NCBI RefSeq assembly: GCF_016009175.1 | Contig: NZ_JADUCM010000002.1 | Coordinates: 186,001-250,000 of the forward strand | Reading direction: 5' to 3' | DNA length: 64,000 nt | Origin: Pseudomonas alkylphenolica | GTDB taxonomy: Bacteria > Pseudomonadota > Gammaproteobacteria > Pseudomonadales > Pseudomonadaceae | In this document: piece after piece, positions 56,366 to 64,000 of the stretch | Layout of the letters: each line of letters opens with the position of its first letter | Position numbering within the stretch: the stretch's first letter is position 1 | Position numbers and translations under genes: made by a program | The notes under the pieces: generated by a model | The model's input: only the letters and a program-made list of their open reading frames with translations | Databases searched by the model: none | Told to the model about the DNA's origin: nothing

Positions 56366-57655
56366 ATGACCTCCGTGCCCGGCAGTATCGCGCAGCCTTC
56401 GAGGCCGCTGACCCGCAGTGACTACAAAACGCTCTCGCTGTCCGCCCTGGGCGGTGCGCTGGAGTTCTACGATTTCATCATTTTCGTGTTTTTCGCCACC
56501 GTGGTCGGCAAGCTGTTCTTCCCCGCCGACATGCCGGAATGGCTGCGCTTGATGCAGACCTTCGGGATCTTCGCGGCGGGATATCTGGCGCGGCCCCTGG
56601 GCGGTATCATCATGGCCCACTTCGGCGACCTGCTGGGGCGCAAGAAGATGTTCACCCTGAGCATCTTCATGATGGCTGTGCCGACCCTGATCATGGGCCT
56701 GCTGCCCACCTATGCGCAGATCGGCATGTGGGCGCCGATCCTGTTGCTGCTGATGCGCGTGATCCAGGGCGCGGCCATTGGTGGCGAGGTGCCCGGTGCC
56801 TGGGTGTTTGTCTCCGAGCATGTCCCTTCGCGCAATATCGGTTATGCCTGCGGCACGCTGACGGCGGGGCTGACCTCGGGGATTCTGCTCGGCTCGCTGG
56901 TGGCGACAGTGATCAACAGTATCTACAGCGCCGAAGAGGTGGCGGACTACGCCTGGCGTATCCCGTTCCTGCTGGGTGGCGTGTTCGGCCTGTTCGCGGT
57001 GTACCTGCGGCGGTGGTTGCACGAAACGCCAGTATTCGCCGAGATGCAGGCGCGCAAGGCGCTGGCTGAAGAAGTACCGCTCAAAGCGGTGCTGCGTGAA
57101 CACCGCGGCTCCATCGTCCTGTCGATGCTGCTGACCTGGCTGCTGTCGGCCGGCATTGTCGTGGTCATTCTGATGACCCCGGCGCTGCTGCAGAGCCTGT
57201 ACAAGGTCAGCCCGACCGACTCGCTGATGGCCAACAGCCTGGCCATCGTCCTGCTCAGCTTTGGCTGCATCGTGGCCGGCTCGCTGGCTGACCGTTTCGG
57301 TGCTGGCCGGGTGTTCGTGGTGGGCAGCCTGATGTTGCTGGCCAGTTCCTGGACCTTCTACCACACCTTGCCGACCCACCCTGAGTGGCTGTTCCCGATG
57401 TACGCCCTGACCGGCCTGTGCGTGGGTATCGTCGGTGCCGTGCCGTATGTGATGGTGCACGCCTTCCCGCCAGTGGTGCGCTTCAGTGGCCTGTCGTTCT
57501 CCTACAACATGGCCTACGCGATTTTCGGTGGCCTGACGCCGATGGTGGTGACCGCACTGCTCAAGTTCAGCCCGATGGCGCCGGCCTACTATGTGGCCGG
57601 GATCTGCACCATTGGTCTGCTGGTCGGCCTTTATCTGCTGGCGAAAAAACGCTGA
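56366..57655 (+). CDS. MFS metabolite:H+ symporter
   Basis: Inner-membrane transporter of 429 residues with 12 predicted segments. The start region SLSALGGALEFYDFIIFVFFATVVGKLFFP and the loop 2-3 motif RPLGGIIMAHFGDLLGRKKMF place it in the MHS family (ProP, KgtP, citrate transporters). Substrate is probably an organic acid or compatible solute; sequence alone does not decide. An intrinsic terminator follows at 57689-57721. Confidence 0.85.
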   Translation: MTSVPGSIAQPSRPLTRSDYKTLSLSALGGALEFYDFIIFVFFATVVGKLFFPADMPEWLRLMQTFGIFAAGYLARPLGGIIMAHFGDLLGRKKMFTLSIFMMAVPTLIMGLLPTYAQIGMWAPILLLLMRVIQGAAIGGEVPGAWVFVSEHVPSRNIGYACGTLTAGLTSGILLGSLVATVINSIYSAEEVADYAWRIPFLLGGVFGLFAVYLRRWLHETPVFAEMQARKALAEEVPLKAVLREHRGSIVLSMLLTWLLSAGIVVVILMTPALLQSLYKVSPTDSLMANSLAIVLLSFGCIVAGSLADRFGAGRVFVVGSLMLLASSWTFYHTLPTHPEWLFPMYALTGLCVGIVGAVPYVMVHAFPPVVRFSGLSFSYNMAYAIFGGLTPMVVTALLKFSPMAPAYYVAGICTIGLLVGLYLLAKKR

Positions 57656-57688
57656 AGCCGCGCTAGTCCTGCCCTCGCAACATTTTGA

Positions 57689-57721
57689 AAAGGCCATCCC
57701 GGTAATCCGGTGATGGCCTTT
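57689..57721 (+). terminator. Intrinsic terminator between the MFS gene and pstS
   Basis: AAAGGCCATC (57689-57698) and GATGGCCTTT (57712-57721) form a perfect 10-bp stem with a 13-nt loop that itself has CCGG/CCGG pairing. It isolates the pst operon from the MFS gene. Confidence 0.85.
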
Positions 57722-57728
57722 CATCTAA

Positions 57729-57757
57729 TTGTCACATTGGGTTCATAGAGTAGTCAT
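57729..57757 (+). promoter_or_regulatory. Pho box upstream of pstS
   Basis: Three CTGTCAT-like heptamers at an 11-bp period: TTGTCAC (57729-57735), GGTTCAT (57740-57746) and TAGTCAT (57751-57757), each separated by 4 bp. This is the PhoB direct-repeat layout. The pstS start is 59 bp after the last repeat. Confidence 0.82.
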
Positions 57758-57816
57758 ACGGCCTGCAGATACTTGGGCCCGATCCATCTCACCCCAATTC
57801 CTGCTAGGAGCAAGGC

Positions 57817-58815
57817 ATGAAACTGAAGCGTTTGATGGCGGCCCTGACTTTCGTCGCCGCTGGCGTTGCCACCGCCAATGCGGTTGCCGCTGTTGACCCT
57901 GCTATTCCGACTTACGTCAAAACCACTGGCGTGTCGGGCAACCTCTCCAGCGTCGGTTCCGATACCCTGGCGAACCTGATGACTCTGTGGGCTGAGGCCT
58001 ACAAGAAGGAATATCCGAACGTAAACATCCAGATTCAGGCTGCCGGCTCCTCCACTGCGCCACCCGCGCTGACTGAAGGCACCGCCAACCTCGGCCCGAT
58101 GAGCCGCAAAATGAAGGACGTTGAACTGCAGGCCTTCGAGCAGAAGTACGGCTACAAGCCAACCGCCATCCCGGTAGCGGTCGACGCCCTGGCCGTATTC
58201 GTGCACAAGGACAACCCGATCAAGGGTCTGACCATGGCTCAGGTTGACGCGATTTTCTCGTCCACCCGCCTGTGCGGCGGCAAAGCCGACGTGAAAACCT
58301 GGGGTGACCTGGGCGTGACCGGCGACCTGGCCAACAAGCCGGTTCAACTGTTCGGCCGCAACTCGGTATCCGGCACCTACGGCTACTTCAAGGAAGAAGC
58401 CCTGTGCAAAGGTGACTTCAAGCCTAACGTCAACGAACAACCTGGCTCGGCTTCGGTCGTGCAGTCGATCAGCAGCTCGCTGAACGGCATCGGTTACTCG
58501 GGCATCGGCTACAAGACCGCTAGCGTGAAGACCGTGGCCCTGGCCAAGAAAGAAGGCGGGGAGTTCGTTGAAGACAACGAAGCCAACGCCCTGAACGGTA
58601 CTTACCCGCTGTCGCGTTTCCTCTACGTCTACGTCAACAAAGCGCCGAACAAGCCTCTGGCTCCGCTGGAAGCCGAGTTCGTCAAGCTGGTGCTGTCGCA
58701 AGCTGGCCAGCAGGTTGTCGTGAAAGACGGTTACATCCCGCTGCCTGCGAAAGTAGCGGCCAAGGCCCTGGCTGATCTGGGCCTGGACCACGCCAAAGGC
58801 GTAGCGAAGAACTAA
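57817..58815 (+). CDS. pstS: Phosphate ABC transporter, periplasmic binding protein
   Basis: High-affinity phosphate-binding protein, 332 residues, with a signal peptide ([24 protein letters not shown]). The phosphate-binding loop is seen in [40 protein letters not shown] and [18 protein letters not shown]. It heads pstSCAB-phoU behind a Pho box and a terminator. A stem-loop after it (58826-58855) would let pstS mRNA accumulate over the permease genes. Confidence 0.95.
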   Translation: MKLKRLMAALTFVAAGVATANAVAAVDPAIPTYVKTTGVSGNLSSVGSDTLANLMTLWAEAYKKEYPNVNIQIQAAGSSTAPPALTEGTANLGPMSRKMKDVELQAFEQKYGYKPTAIPVAVDALAVFVHKDNPIKGLTMAQVDAIFSSTRLCGGKADVKTWGDLGVTGDLANKPVQLFGRNSVSGTYGYFKEEALCKGDFKPNVNEQPGSASVVQSISSSLNGIGYSGIGYKTASVKTVALAKKEGGEFVEDNEANALNGTYPLSRFLYVYVNKAPNKPLAPLEAEFVKLVLSQAGQQVVVKDGYIPLPAKVAAKALADLGLDHAKGVAKN

Positions 58816-58825
58816 GTGTGAGCCT

Positions 58826-58855
58826 GGTGGGGTCTGGAAATGACCAGATCCCACC
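58826..58855 (+). terminator. Stem-loop between pstS and pstC
   Basis: Arms at 58826-58837 and 58844-58855 pair over 12 positions with one G-U pair and a 6-nt loop. No T-run follows. Such a structure may stabilise pstS mRNA or partly stop readthrough. Confidence 0.6.
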
Positions 58856-58902
58856 GCAAATTGCGAGTCCGCCGCCAGGTCCACTGAGCGGTGGGCTTTG
58901 TC

Positions 58903-58931
58903 GCGTCACTGCACTGTCATGTTTTTGTAAT
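58903..58931 (+). promoter_or_regulatory. Second Pho box, upstream of pstC
   Basis: GCGTCAC (58903-58909), CTGTCAT (58914-58920) and TTGTAAT (58925-58931) are spaced by 4 bp, again with an 11-bp period. The last repeat ends 22 bp before the pstC start, close for an activator plus promoter. Confidence 0.65.
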
Positions 58932-58953
58932 ACGGGACCGCTAGGGTGTGCGC

Positions 58954-61242
58954 ATGAATGATCTGGCCAACTCCACCATGACCCAAAATTCTCCCCCCGT
59001 GCGGATTGATTTCAATACGCCCGAACTGCAACGCAAGCGCCGTATGCGCGCGTTCAAGGATCGCCTGACCCGCTGGTATGTACTGGTGGGCGGGCTTGCC
59101 GTGCTGGCAGCGATCACCTTGATCTTTTTCTACCTGGCCTACGTGGTCGTGCCGCTGTTCCAGGGCGCCACCCTGACCAGCAAGAAAGCACTGGAGCCGA
59201 CCTGGCTGAGCCAGGATGCCGGCAAGCCGCTGATGATTGCCCTGGAAGAGCAGAACCTGGTGGGCATGCGGGTTTCCGACAAGGGCCAGGCACTGTTTTT
59301 CGACACCAAGACCGGTGCCGAACTCAAGCGCGTCGACCTGCCCGTACCCGCAGGTACCCAGGTGACGTCCATCGGCAACGACCAGCCGGGTAACCCGCTG
59401 GTGGTGCTGGGCCTGTCCAACGGCAAGGCACTGGCGTTCAGCCACAGCTACAAGATCACCTATCCGGACAACAAGAAGACCATCACCCCGGCCGTCGACT
59501 ACCCGTACGGCCAGGAACCGTTCACCCTGGATGAAGAAGGTCGTGCGCTGGAGCACGTCAGCCTCAACGTCAACGGTGACACGCTGGTGGTTGCCGGTTC
59601 CACCGGTGCGCACCTGCAGGTCGTTTCGCTGAGCCGCGAAGAAAACATGATGACCGGTGAGGTCACCAGCGAGCAGAACCGCATCGACCTGCCGCAAATG
59701 ACCGAGCCGGTCAAAGCGATCTTCATCGACCCGCGCCAGCAGTGGCTGTACGTGATCAACGGTCGGGCCCAGGCGGATGTCTTCAGCCTGCGCGAGAAGA
59801 GCCTCAATGGCCGTTACAAGCTGCTCGAAAACGGCGATGCCGAAGTCACTGCCAGCACCCAGCTGGTCGGTGGTATCTCGCTGATCATCGGCGACTCCAA
59901 AGGTGGCCTGGCACAGTGGTTCATGGCCCGTGATCCGGATGGCGAGCAGCGCTTCAAGCGCATTCGCGAATTCCAGATGGGCACTGCACCGATCGTGCAG
60001 ATCGATGCCGAAGAACGTCGCAAGGGCTTCGTAGCCCTGGATGCCAGCGGCAAACTTGGCGTGTTCCACAGCACCGCACACCGTACCCTGCTGGTCGAGC
60101 CGGTCGCCGAAGGCGCCGGCATCCTGGCGCTGTCGCCACGGGCCAACCGCATCATCGTCGAAGAAGGCGGCAAGCTGCTGCCGTTGACGCTGAAGAACCC
60201 GCACCCGGAAGTGTCCTGGAGCGCGTTGTGGAGCAAGGTCTGGTACGAGAACTATGACGAGCCGAAGTATGTCTGGCAGTCCACCGCCTCGAACACCGAC
60301 TTCGAACCCAAGCTGAGCCTGTCGCCACTGACCTTCGGTACCCTGAAGGCGGCGTTCTACGCGATGATCCTGGCGGCACCGCTGGCGATTGCCGCCGCGA
60401 TCTACACCGCCTACTTCATGGCCCCTGGCATGCGCCGCAAGGTCAAGCCGGTGATCGAGCTGATGGAGGCGATGCCGACGGTAATCCTGGGCTTCTTCGC
60501 CGGCCTGTTCCTGGCGCCTTACCTGGAAGGCCACTTGCCGGGTGTGTTCAGCCTGTTCCTGCTGATGCCGATCGGCATCCTGGTCGCCGGCTTCACCTGG
60601 AGCCGCCTGCCGGAGTCGATTCGCCTGCGGGTTCCGGATGGCTGGGAAGCGGCGATCCTGATCCCGGTGATCCTGCTGACCGGCTGGTTCGCGCTGTACA
60701 TGAGCCCGTTGCTGGAAACCTGGTTCTTCGGCGGTGACATGCGCCTGTGGATCACCAATGACCTGGGCATCACCTACGACCAGCGCAACGCTCTGGTGGT
60801 TGGTATCGCCATGGGTTTCGCGGTGATTCCAAACATCTACTCGATTGCCGAAGACGCCGTGTTCAGCGTACCGCGCAGCCTGACCCTGGGCTCCCTGGCC
60901 CTGGGTGCAACGCCGTGGCAGACCCTGACCCGCGTGGTCATCCTGACCGCCAGCCCGGGGATTTTCTCGGCGCTGATGATCGGTATGGGCCGCGCTGTGG
61001 GCGAAACCATGATCGTGCTGATGGCCACCGGCAACACCCCGGTCATGGAGCTGAACCTGTTCGAAGGCATGCGTACCCTGGCCGCCAACGTGGCCGTGGA
61101 GATGCCTGAATCGGAAGTCGGTGGCAGTCACTACCGCGTCCTGTTCCTCGCCGCGCTGGTGTTGCTGATGTTCACCTTCGTGATGAACACCTTGGCCGAG
61201 CTGATTCGCCAGCGTCTGCGCAAGAAATACTCGTCGCTTTGA
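58954..61242 (+). CDS. pstC: Phosphate ABC transporter permease PstC, enlarged
   Basis: Inner-membrane permease of 762 residues, more than twice the E. coli PstC length. An N-terminal membrane segment (about 45-70) is followed by a large periplasmic region (about 75-430) with repeated beta-propeller-like segments, then the binding-protein-dependent permease domain (about 455-760: LKAAFYAMILAAPLAIAAAIYTAYFMAPGMRRKVKPVIELMEAMPTVILGFFAG in pieces, and VGETMIVLMATGNTPVM). The start is ATG at 58954 with AGGG 7 bp upstream. Long PstC proteins are normal for Pseudomonas. The role of the extra domain is unknown. Confidence 0.92.
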   Translation: MNDLANSTMTQNSPPVRIDFNTPELQRKRRMRAFKDRLTRWYVLVGGLAVLAAITLIFFYLAYVVVPLFQGATLTSKKALEPTWLSQDAGKPLMIALEEQNLVGMRVSDKGQALFFDTKTGAELKRVDLPVPAGTQVTSIGNDQPGNPLVVLGLSNGKALAFSHSYKITYPDNKKTITPAVDYPYGQEPFTLDEEGRALEHVSLNVNGDTLVVAGSTGAHLQVVSLSREENMMTGEVTSEQNRIDLPQMTEPVKAIFIDPRQQWLYVINGRAQADVFSLREKSLNGRYKLLENGDAEVTASTQLVGGISLIIGDSKGGLAQWFMARDPDGEQRFKRIREFQMGTAPIVQIDAEERRKGFVALDASGKLGVFHSTAHRTLLVEPVAEGAGILALSPRANRIIVEEGGKLLPLTLKNPHPEVSWSALWSKVWYENYDEPKYVWQSTASNTDFEPKLSLSPLTFGTLKAAFYAMILAAPLAIAAAIYTAYFMAPGMRRKVKPVIELMEAMPTVILGFFAGLFLAPYLEGHLPGVFSLFLLMPIGILVAGFTWSRLPESIRLRVPDGWEAAILIPVILLTGWFALYMSPLLETWFFGGDMRLWITNDLGITYDQRNALVVGIAMGFAVIPNIYSIAEDAVFSVPRSLTLGSLALGATPWQTLTRVVILTASPGIFSALMIGMGRAVGETMIVLMATGNTPVMELNLFEGMRTLAANVAVEMPESEVGGSHYRVLFLAALVLLMFTFVMNTLAELIRQRLRKKYSSL

Positions 61243-61259
61243 TAGAAAGGTAGAGATCC

Positions 61260-62930
61260 GTGAAAAAGGATTCCCTCAAAAGCTGGTTCAAGAGCGGCGC
61301 CCCCGGCGTCTGGATCAGCGGTGGCGCGGTCGCCATCGCGGTGATCATGACCATCGGTCTGCTCTCTGTGATCGCTGTGCGCGGCCTCGGCCACTTCTGG
61401 CCGGCCGACCTGGTCCAGGCCACCTACAAGGTGCCTGGCCAGGCCGACCACGTCGTTGTTGGCGAAGTGGTACAGAAAGAAGAAGTGCCGCTGGCGCGTT
61501 TGAAAGGGGCCGGCCTGCCGGTGCCCGAGAACGGTCCGGAGTTCATGACCCGCGAGCTGATCAAGGTCGGTAACCGCGACCTCAACGGCAGCGACTTCAC
61601 CTGGGTGGTCGGCGACTGGCTGACCGACATGCAGACGCCGGTCGACCTGATCGCCCTGGAGCGCCGCGAGTGGGGCAACTTCTACGGCTACCTGGTCAGC
61701 GTCAAGGAAAACGGCAAGGTTGTCGCCGAAGGTCAGGCCGCCTGGACCGAACTGCAGGCGCGCCTGAAGCGTGCCGACCAGTTGGCGGGCGAACTGCAAA
61801 AGCTTGAGAAGAAGGATATCGGTGCCATCAACTACGGCCTGGAGCGGCTGCGTCTGCATGCTCGCAAGCTGGAACTGGACGGTAAGCTGGATGCTGCTGC
61901 CCAGGCTGACATGGACGCCGAGCGTGCCGAACTGAACAACCGTTACAAGGCTATCGAAGACCGCCTGGGCAACCTGCATCAGGACTTCGGTCGCGACAGC
62001 CTGGTAGCCAAGGACGGTAACGGCCGTGAAGTCGAGATCAACCTGAGCAAGGTGGTTCACGCCTACCAGCCGAACGGCATGGGCTTCTTCACCAAGATGG
62101 GCGTGTATTTCGCCAAGGTCTGGGAGTTTCTTAGCGACGACCCACGTGAAGCCAACACCGAAGGCGGGATCTTTCCTGCAATCTTCGGCACCGTGATGAT
62201 GACCCTGATCATGGCCGTGATCGTTACCCCGTTCGGCGTGCTGGCGGCGGTATACCTGCGTGAATATGCGCGCCAGGGCCCGGTGACCCGCCTGATCCGT
62301 ATCGCGGTAAACAACCTCGCCGGTGTTCCGGCCATCGTTTACGGTGTGTTCGGCCTGGGCTTCTTCGTCTACGTGCTGGGTGGCTCGCTCGACCGCCTGT
62401 TCTTCCCTGAAGCGCTGCCGGCGCCAACCCTGGGTACACCGGGCCTGCTATGGGCATCGCTGACCCTGGCGCTGCTGGCGGTGCCGGTGGTGATCGTTGC
62501 CACCGAAGAAGGCCTGGCGCGAATTCCGCGTACTGTGCGAGAAGGTTCGCTGGCGCTCGGTGCAACCAAGGCCGAGACCCTGTGGAAGATCGTTTTGCCC
62601 ATGGCCAGCCCGGCGATGATGACCGGCATGATCCTCGCCGTGGCCCGTGCCGCCGGCGAAGTGGCGCCGTTGATGCTGGTGGGTGTGGTGAAGCTGGCGC
62701 CGTCGCTGCCGGTGGACGGCAACTACCCGTACCTGCACCTGGACCAGAAGATCATGCACCTGGGCTTCCACATCTACGACGTCGGCTTCCAGAGCCCGAA
62801 CGTCGAGGCCGCGCGGCCGCTGGTGTACGCCACGGCGTTGCTGCTGGTGCTGGTGATCGCCACGCTCAACCTGTCGGCAGTGTGGATTCGTAACCACCTG
62901 CGCGAGAAGTACAAGGCGCTGGACAGCTGA
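61260..62930 (+). CDS. pstA: Phosphate ABC transporter permease PstA, enlarged
   Basis: Second permease subunit, 556 residues, again nearly twice the E. coli length. An N-terminal membrane segment (about 18-40) is followed by a periplasmic insert with a coiled-coil-like stretch (about 160-250, QARLKRADQLAGELQKLEKKD), then the permease domain (about 305-550: FGTVMMTLIMAVIVTPFGVLAAVYLREYARQGP and VRAAGEVAPLML-like ARAAGEVAPLML). The start is GTG at 61260. It lies 17 bp after pstC. Confidence 0.92.
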   Translation: MKKDSLKSWFKSGAPGVWISGGAVAIAVIMTIGLLSVIAVRGLGHFWPADLVQATYKVPGQADHVVVGEVVQKEEVPLARLKGAGLPVPENGPEFMTRELIKVGNRDLNGSDFTWVVGDWLTDMQTPVDLIALERREWGNFYGYLVSVKENGKVVAEGQAAWTELQARLKRADQLAGELQKLEKKDIGAINYGLERLRLHARKLELDGKLDAAAQADMDAERAELNNRYKAIEDRLGNLHQDFGRDSLVAKDGNGREVEINLSKVVHAYQPNGMGFFTKMGVYFAKVWEFLSDDPREANTEGGIFPAIFGTVMMTLIMAVIVTPFGVLAAVYLREYARQGPVTRLIRIAVNNLAGVPAIVYGVFGLGFFVYVLGGSLDRLFFPEALPAPTLGTPGLLWASLTLALLAVPVVIVATEEGLARIPRTVREGSLALGATKAETLWKIVLPMASPAMMTGMILAVARAAGEVAPLMLVGVVKLAPSLPVDGNYPYLHLDQKIMHLGFHIYDVGFQSPNVEAARPLVYATALLLVLVIATLNLSAVWIRNHLREKYKALDS

Positions 62931-62953
62931 TCGATACACCCTTTTTGCAAGTG

Positions 62954-62977
62954 CCGCCCGTGTGTTGTACCGGGCGG
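62954..62977 (+). other. Hairpin between pstA and pstB
   Basis: CCGCCCG (62954-62960) pairs with CGGGCGG (62971-62977) around a 10-nt loop, in the 85-bp pstA–pstB gap. No T-run; it may set processing or relative expression in the operon. Confidence 0.5.
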
Positions 62978-63015
62978 TTCGATGAAACGAAATTGATAGC
63001 GTATGGAGTCTGACC

Positions 63016-63849
63016 ATGCAGCAAGAATCCCACGCCCACGGCATCGACATGTCGGCCCTGGGTCGTACCAAGCAGAGCCTGCAACTGGCTGATGAAACCG
63101 TGGCCATCGAAGTGCCTGGCCTGAGCCTGTACTACGGCGAGAAACAAGCCCTGTTCGACGTCAGCATGAACATCCCGAAACAGCGCGTGACCGCCTTCAT
63201 CGGCCCGTCCGGCTGCGGTAAGTCGACCTTGCTGCGAACCTTCAACCGCATGAACGACCTGGTCGATGGTTGCCGTGTCGACGGTGCGATCAACCTGTAC
63301 GGCAACAACATCTACCGCAAGGGCGAAGATGTCGCTGAACTGCGTCGCCGGGTCGGCATGGTGTTCCAGAAGCCGAACCCGTTCCCCAAGACCATCTACG
63401 AAAACGTGGTCTATGGCTTGCGCATCCAGGGTATCAACAAGAAGCGCGTGCTTGATGAAGCCGTGGAGTGGGCACTCAAGGGTGCCGCCCTGTGGGATGA
63501 GGTCAAGGACCGTCTGCACGAGTCGGCGCTGGGCCTGTCCGGTGGCCAGCAGCAGCGTCTGGTGATTGCCCGCACCATTGCCGTGGAGCCTGAGGTACTG
63601 CTGCTCGACGAACCGTGCTCGGCACTCGACCCGATCTCGACGCTGAAGGTCGAAGAGCTGATCTACGAGCTGAAGTCCAAGTACACCATCGTCATCGTGA
63701 CCCACAACATGCAACAGGCGGCACGGGTTTCCGACTACACCGCCTTCATGTACATGGGCAAGCTGGTCGAGTTCGGTGACACTGACACGCTGTTCACCAA
63801 TCCGGCGAAGAAGCAGACCGAAGACTACATCACCGGTCGGTATGGCTAG
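63016..63849 (+). CDS. pstB: Phosphate ABC transporter ATPase
   Basis: ATP-binding subunit of 277 residues. Walker A is GPSGCGKST (about 63-71), the Q-loop lies in [19 protein letters not shown], the signature is LSGGQQQR and Walker B is [13 protein letters not shown]. Dimerises and couples with PstA and PstC. The gene is 56 bp before phoU. Confidence 0.96.
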   Translation: MQQESHAHGIDMSALGRTKQSLQLADETVAIEVPGLSLYYGEKQALFDVSMNIPKQRVTAFIGPSGCGKSTLLRTFNRMNDLVDGCRVDGAINLYGNNIYRKGEDVAELRRRVGMVFQKPNPFPKTIYENVVYGLRIQGINKKRVLDEAVEWALKGAALWDEVKDRLHESALGLSGGQQQRLVIARTIAVEPEVLLLDEPCSALDPISTLKVEELIYELKSKYTIVIVTHNMQQAARVSDYTAFMYMGKLVEFGDTDTLFTNPAKKQTEDYITGRYG

Positions 63850-63905
63850 GATTCAACGACTGAACGCCGCCTGACAGCACTTACCGGACGCTCCAAGGAT
63901 TTCTC

Positions 63906-64000
63906 ATGATCAATAAAGACAGCCTTACCCACCACATCTCCCAGCAGTTCAACGCCGAACTCGAGGAGGTTCGCAGCCACCTCCTGGCGATGGGCGGTCT
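63906..64000 (+). CDS. phoU: PhoU phosphate-signalling protein (partial)
   Basis: The first 31 codons are in the window: MINKDSLTHHISQQFNAELE and onward to the edge. This is the normal N-terminus of PhoU, which links PstSCAB to the PhoR/PhoB two-component system. Position after pstB confirms it. Confidence 0.9.
   Translation, partial: MINKDSLTHHISQQFNAELEEVRSHLLAMGG

Noticed and set aside
58906..61131. 741-codon open frame on the minus strand opposite pstC
   Set aside because: Long antisense frame typical of GC-rich DNA. Its composition is rich in His, Gln, Arg and Gly without any domain, and pstC on the other strand is certain.

Overview
The window is chromosomal DNA of a Pseudomonas. Family content and local gene order point to the P. 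putida group: the runs aspA–LysR–purE–purK, uvrD–zwf–RpiR–pycR–pycA–pycB and lpd–cfa–cls match what I know of that group. Base composition is GC-rich throughout. Coding density is high and nearly every gene looks intact. I see no tRNA, rRNA, CRISPR array, prophage or insertion sequence. Sixty protein genes are called, the last (phoU) cut by the window edge. Species-level assignment is inference.

Region 1 (1–12.5 kb) is a complete upper route for benzoate breakdown: benK (MFS importer), an OprD-type porin, benABCD (benzoate to catechol), catBCA (catechol to the 3-oxoadipate enol-lactone) and benE (second importer). Two full-length BenR-type AraC/XylS regulators lie in the cluster, one before benK and one before benA. 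Both benK and benA are preceded by paired TGCA-N6-GGNTA half-sites 21 bp apart, the XylS/BenR operator layout. No catR is present, and catBCA follows benD directly.

Region 2 (12.5–23.6 kb) holds a lone dihydrolipoamide dehydrogenase, cfa, cardiolipin synthase, a DUF3617 secreted protein, and then a probable zinc-starvation locus: folE2 and a small secreted protein on one side of a near-perfect Zur palindrome, and a COG0523/CobW GTPase, DUF1826 and a second CobW-like GTPase on the other. A DUF3301 protein, pdxY and a hotdog thioesterase follow.

Region 3 (23.6–40.6 kb) has a CPA2 cation/proton antiporter, an orphan SMI1/KNR4 protein, a Tim44-like protein, uvrD, a PAS-PAS-GGDEF-EAL protein, zwf divergent from a HexR-like RpiR regulator with a HexR-like palindrome between them and paralogous ~105-residue proteins on both flanks, and the two-subunit pyruvate carboxylase with its LysR regulator.

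Region 4 (40.7–48.5 kb) has a polyamine flavour: two GNAT acetyltransferases with a PaiB-type flavoprotein divergent from a MocR regulator, a PotF-like binding protein overlapping an acetylpolyamine amidohydrolase, and an AraC regulator. The MocR gene contains a 12-bp tandem repeat made of DnaA-box-like sequence. ansA follows.

Region 5 (48.6–64 kb) runs aspA, LysR, an unusual small secreted metzincin-like protein, purEK behind an apparent terminator/attenuator, envelope and housekeeping genes, an MFS transporter, and the pstSCAB-phoU phosphate operon with Pho boxes before both pstS and pstC.
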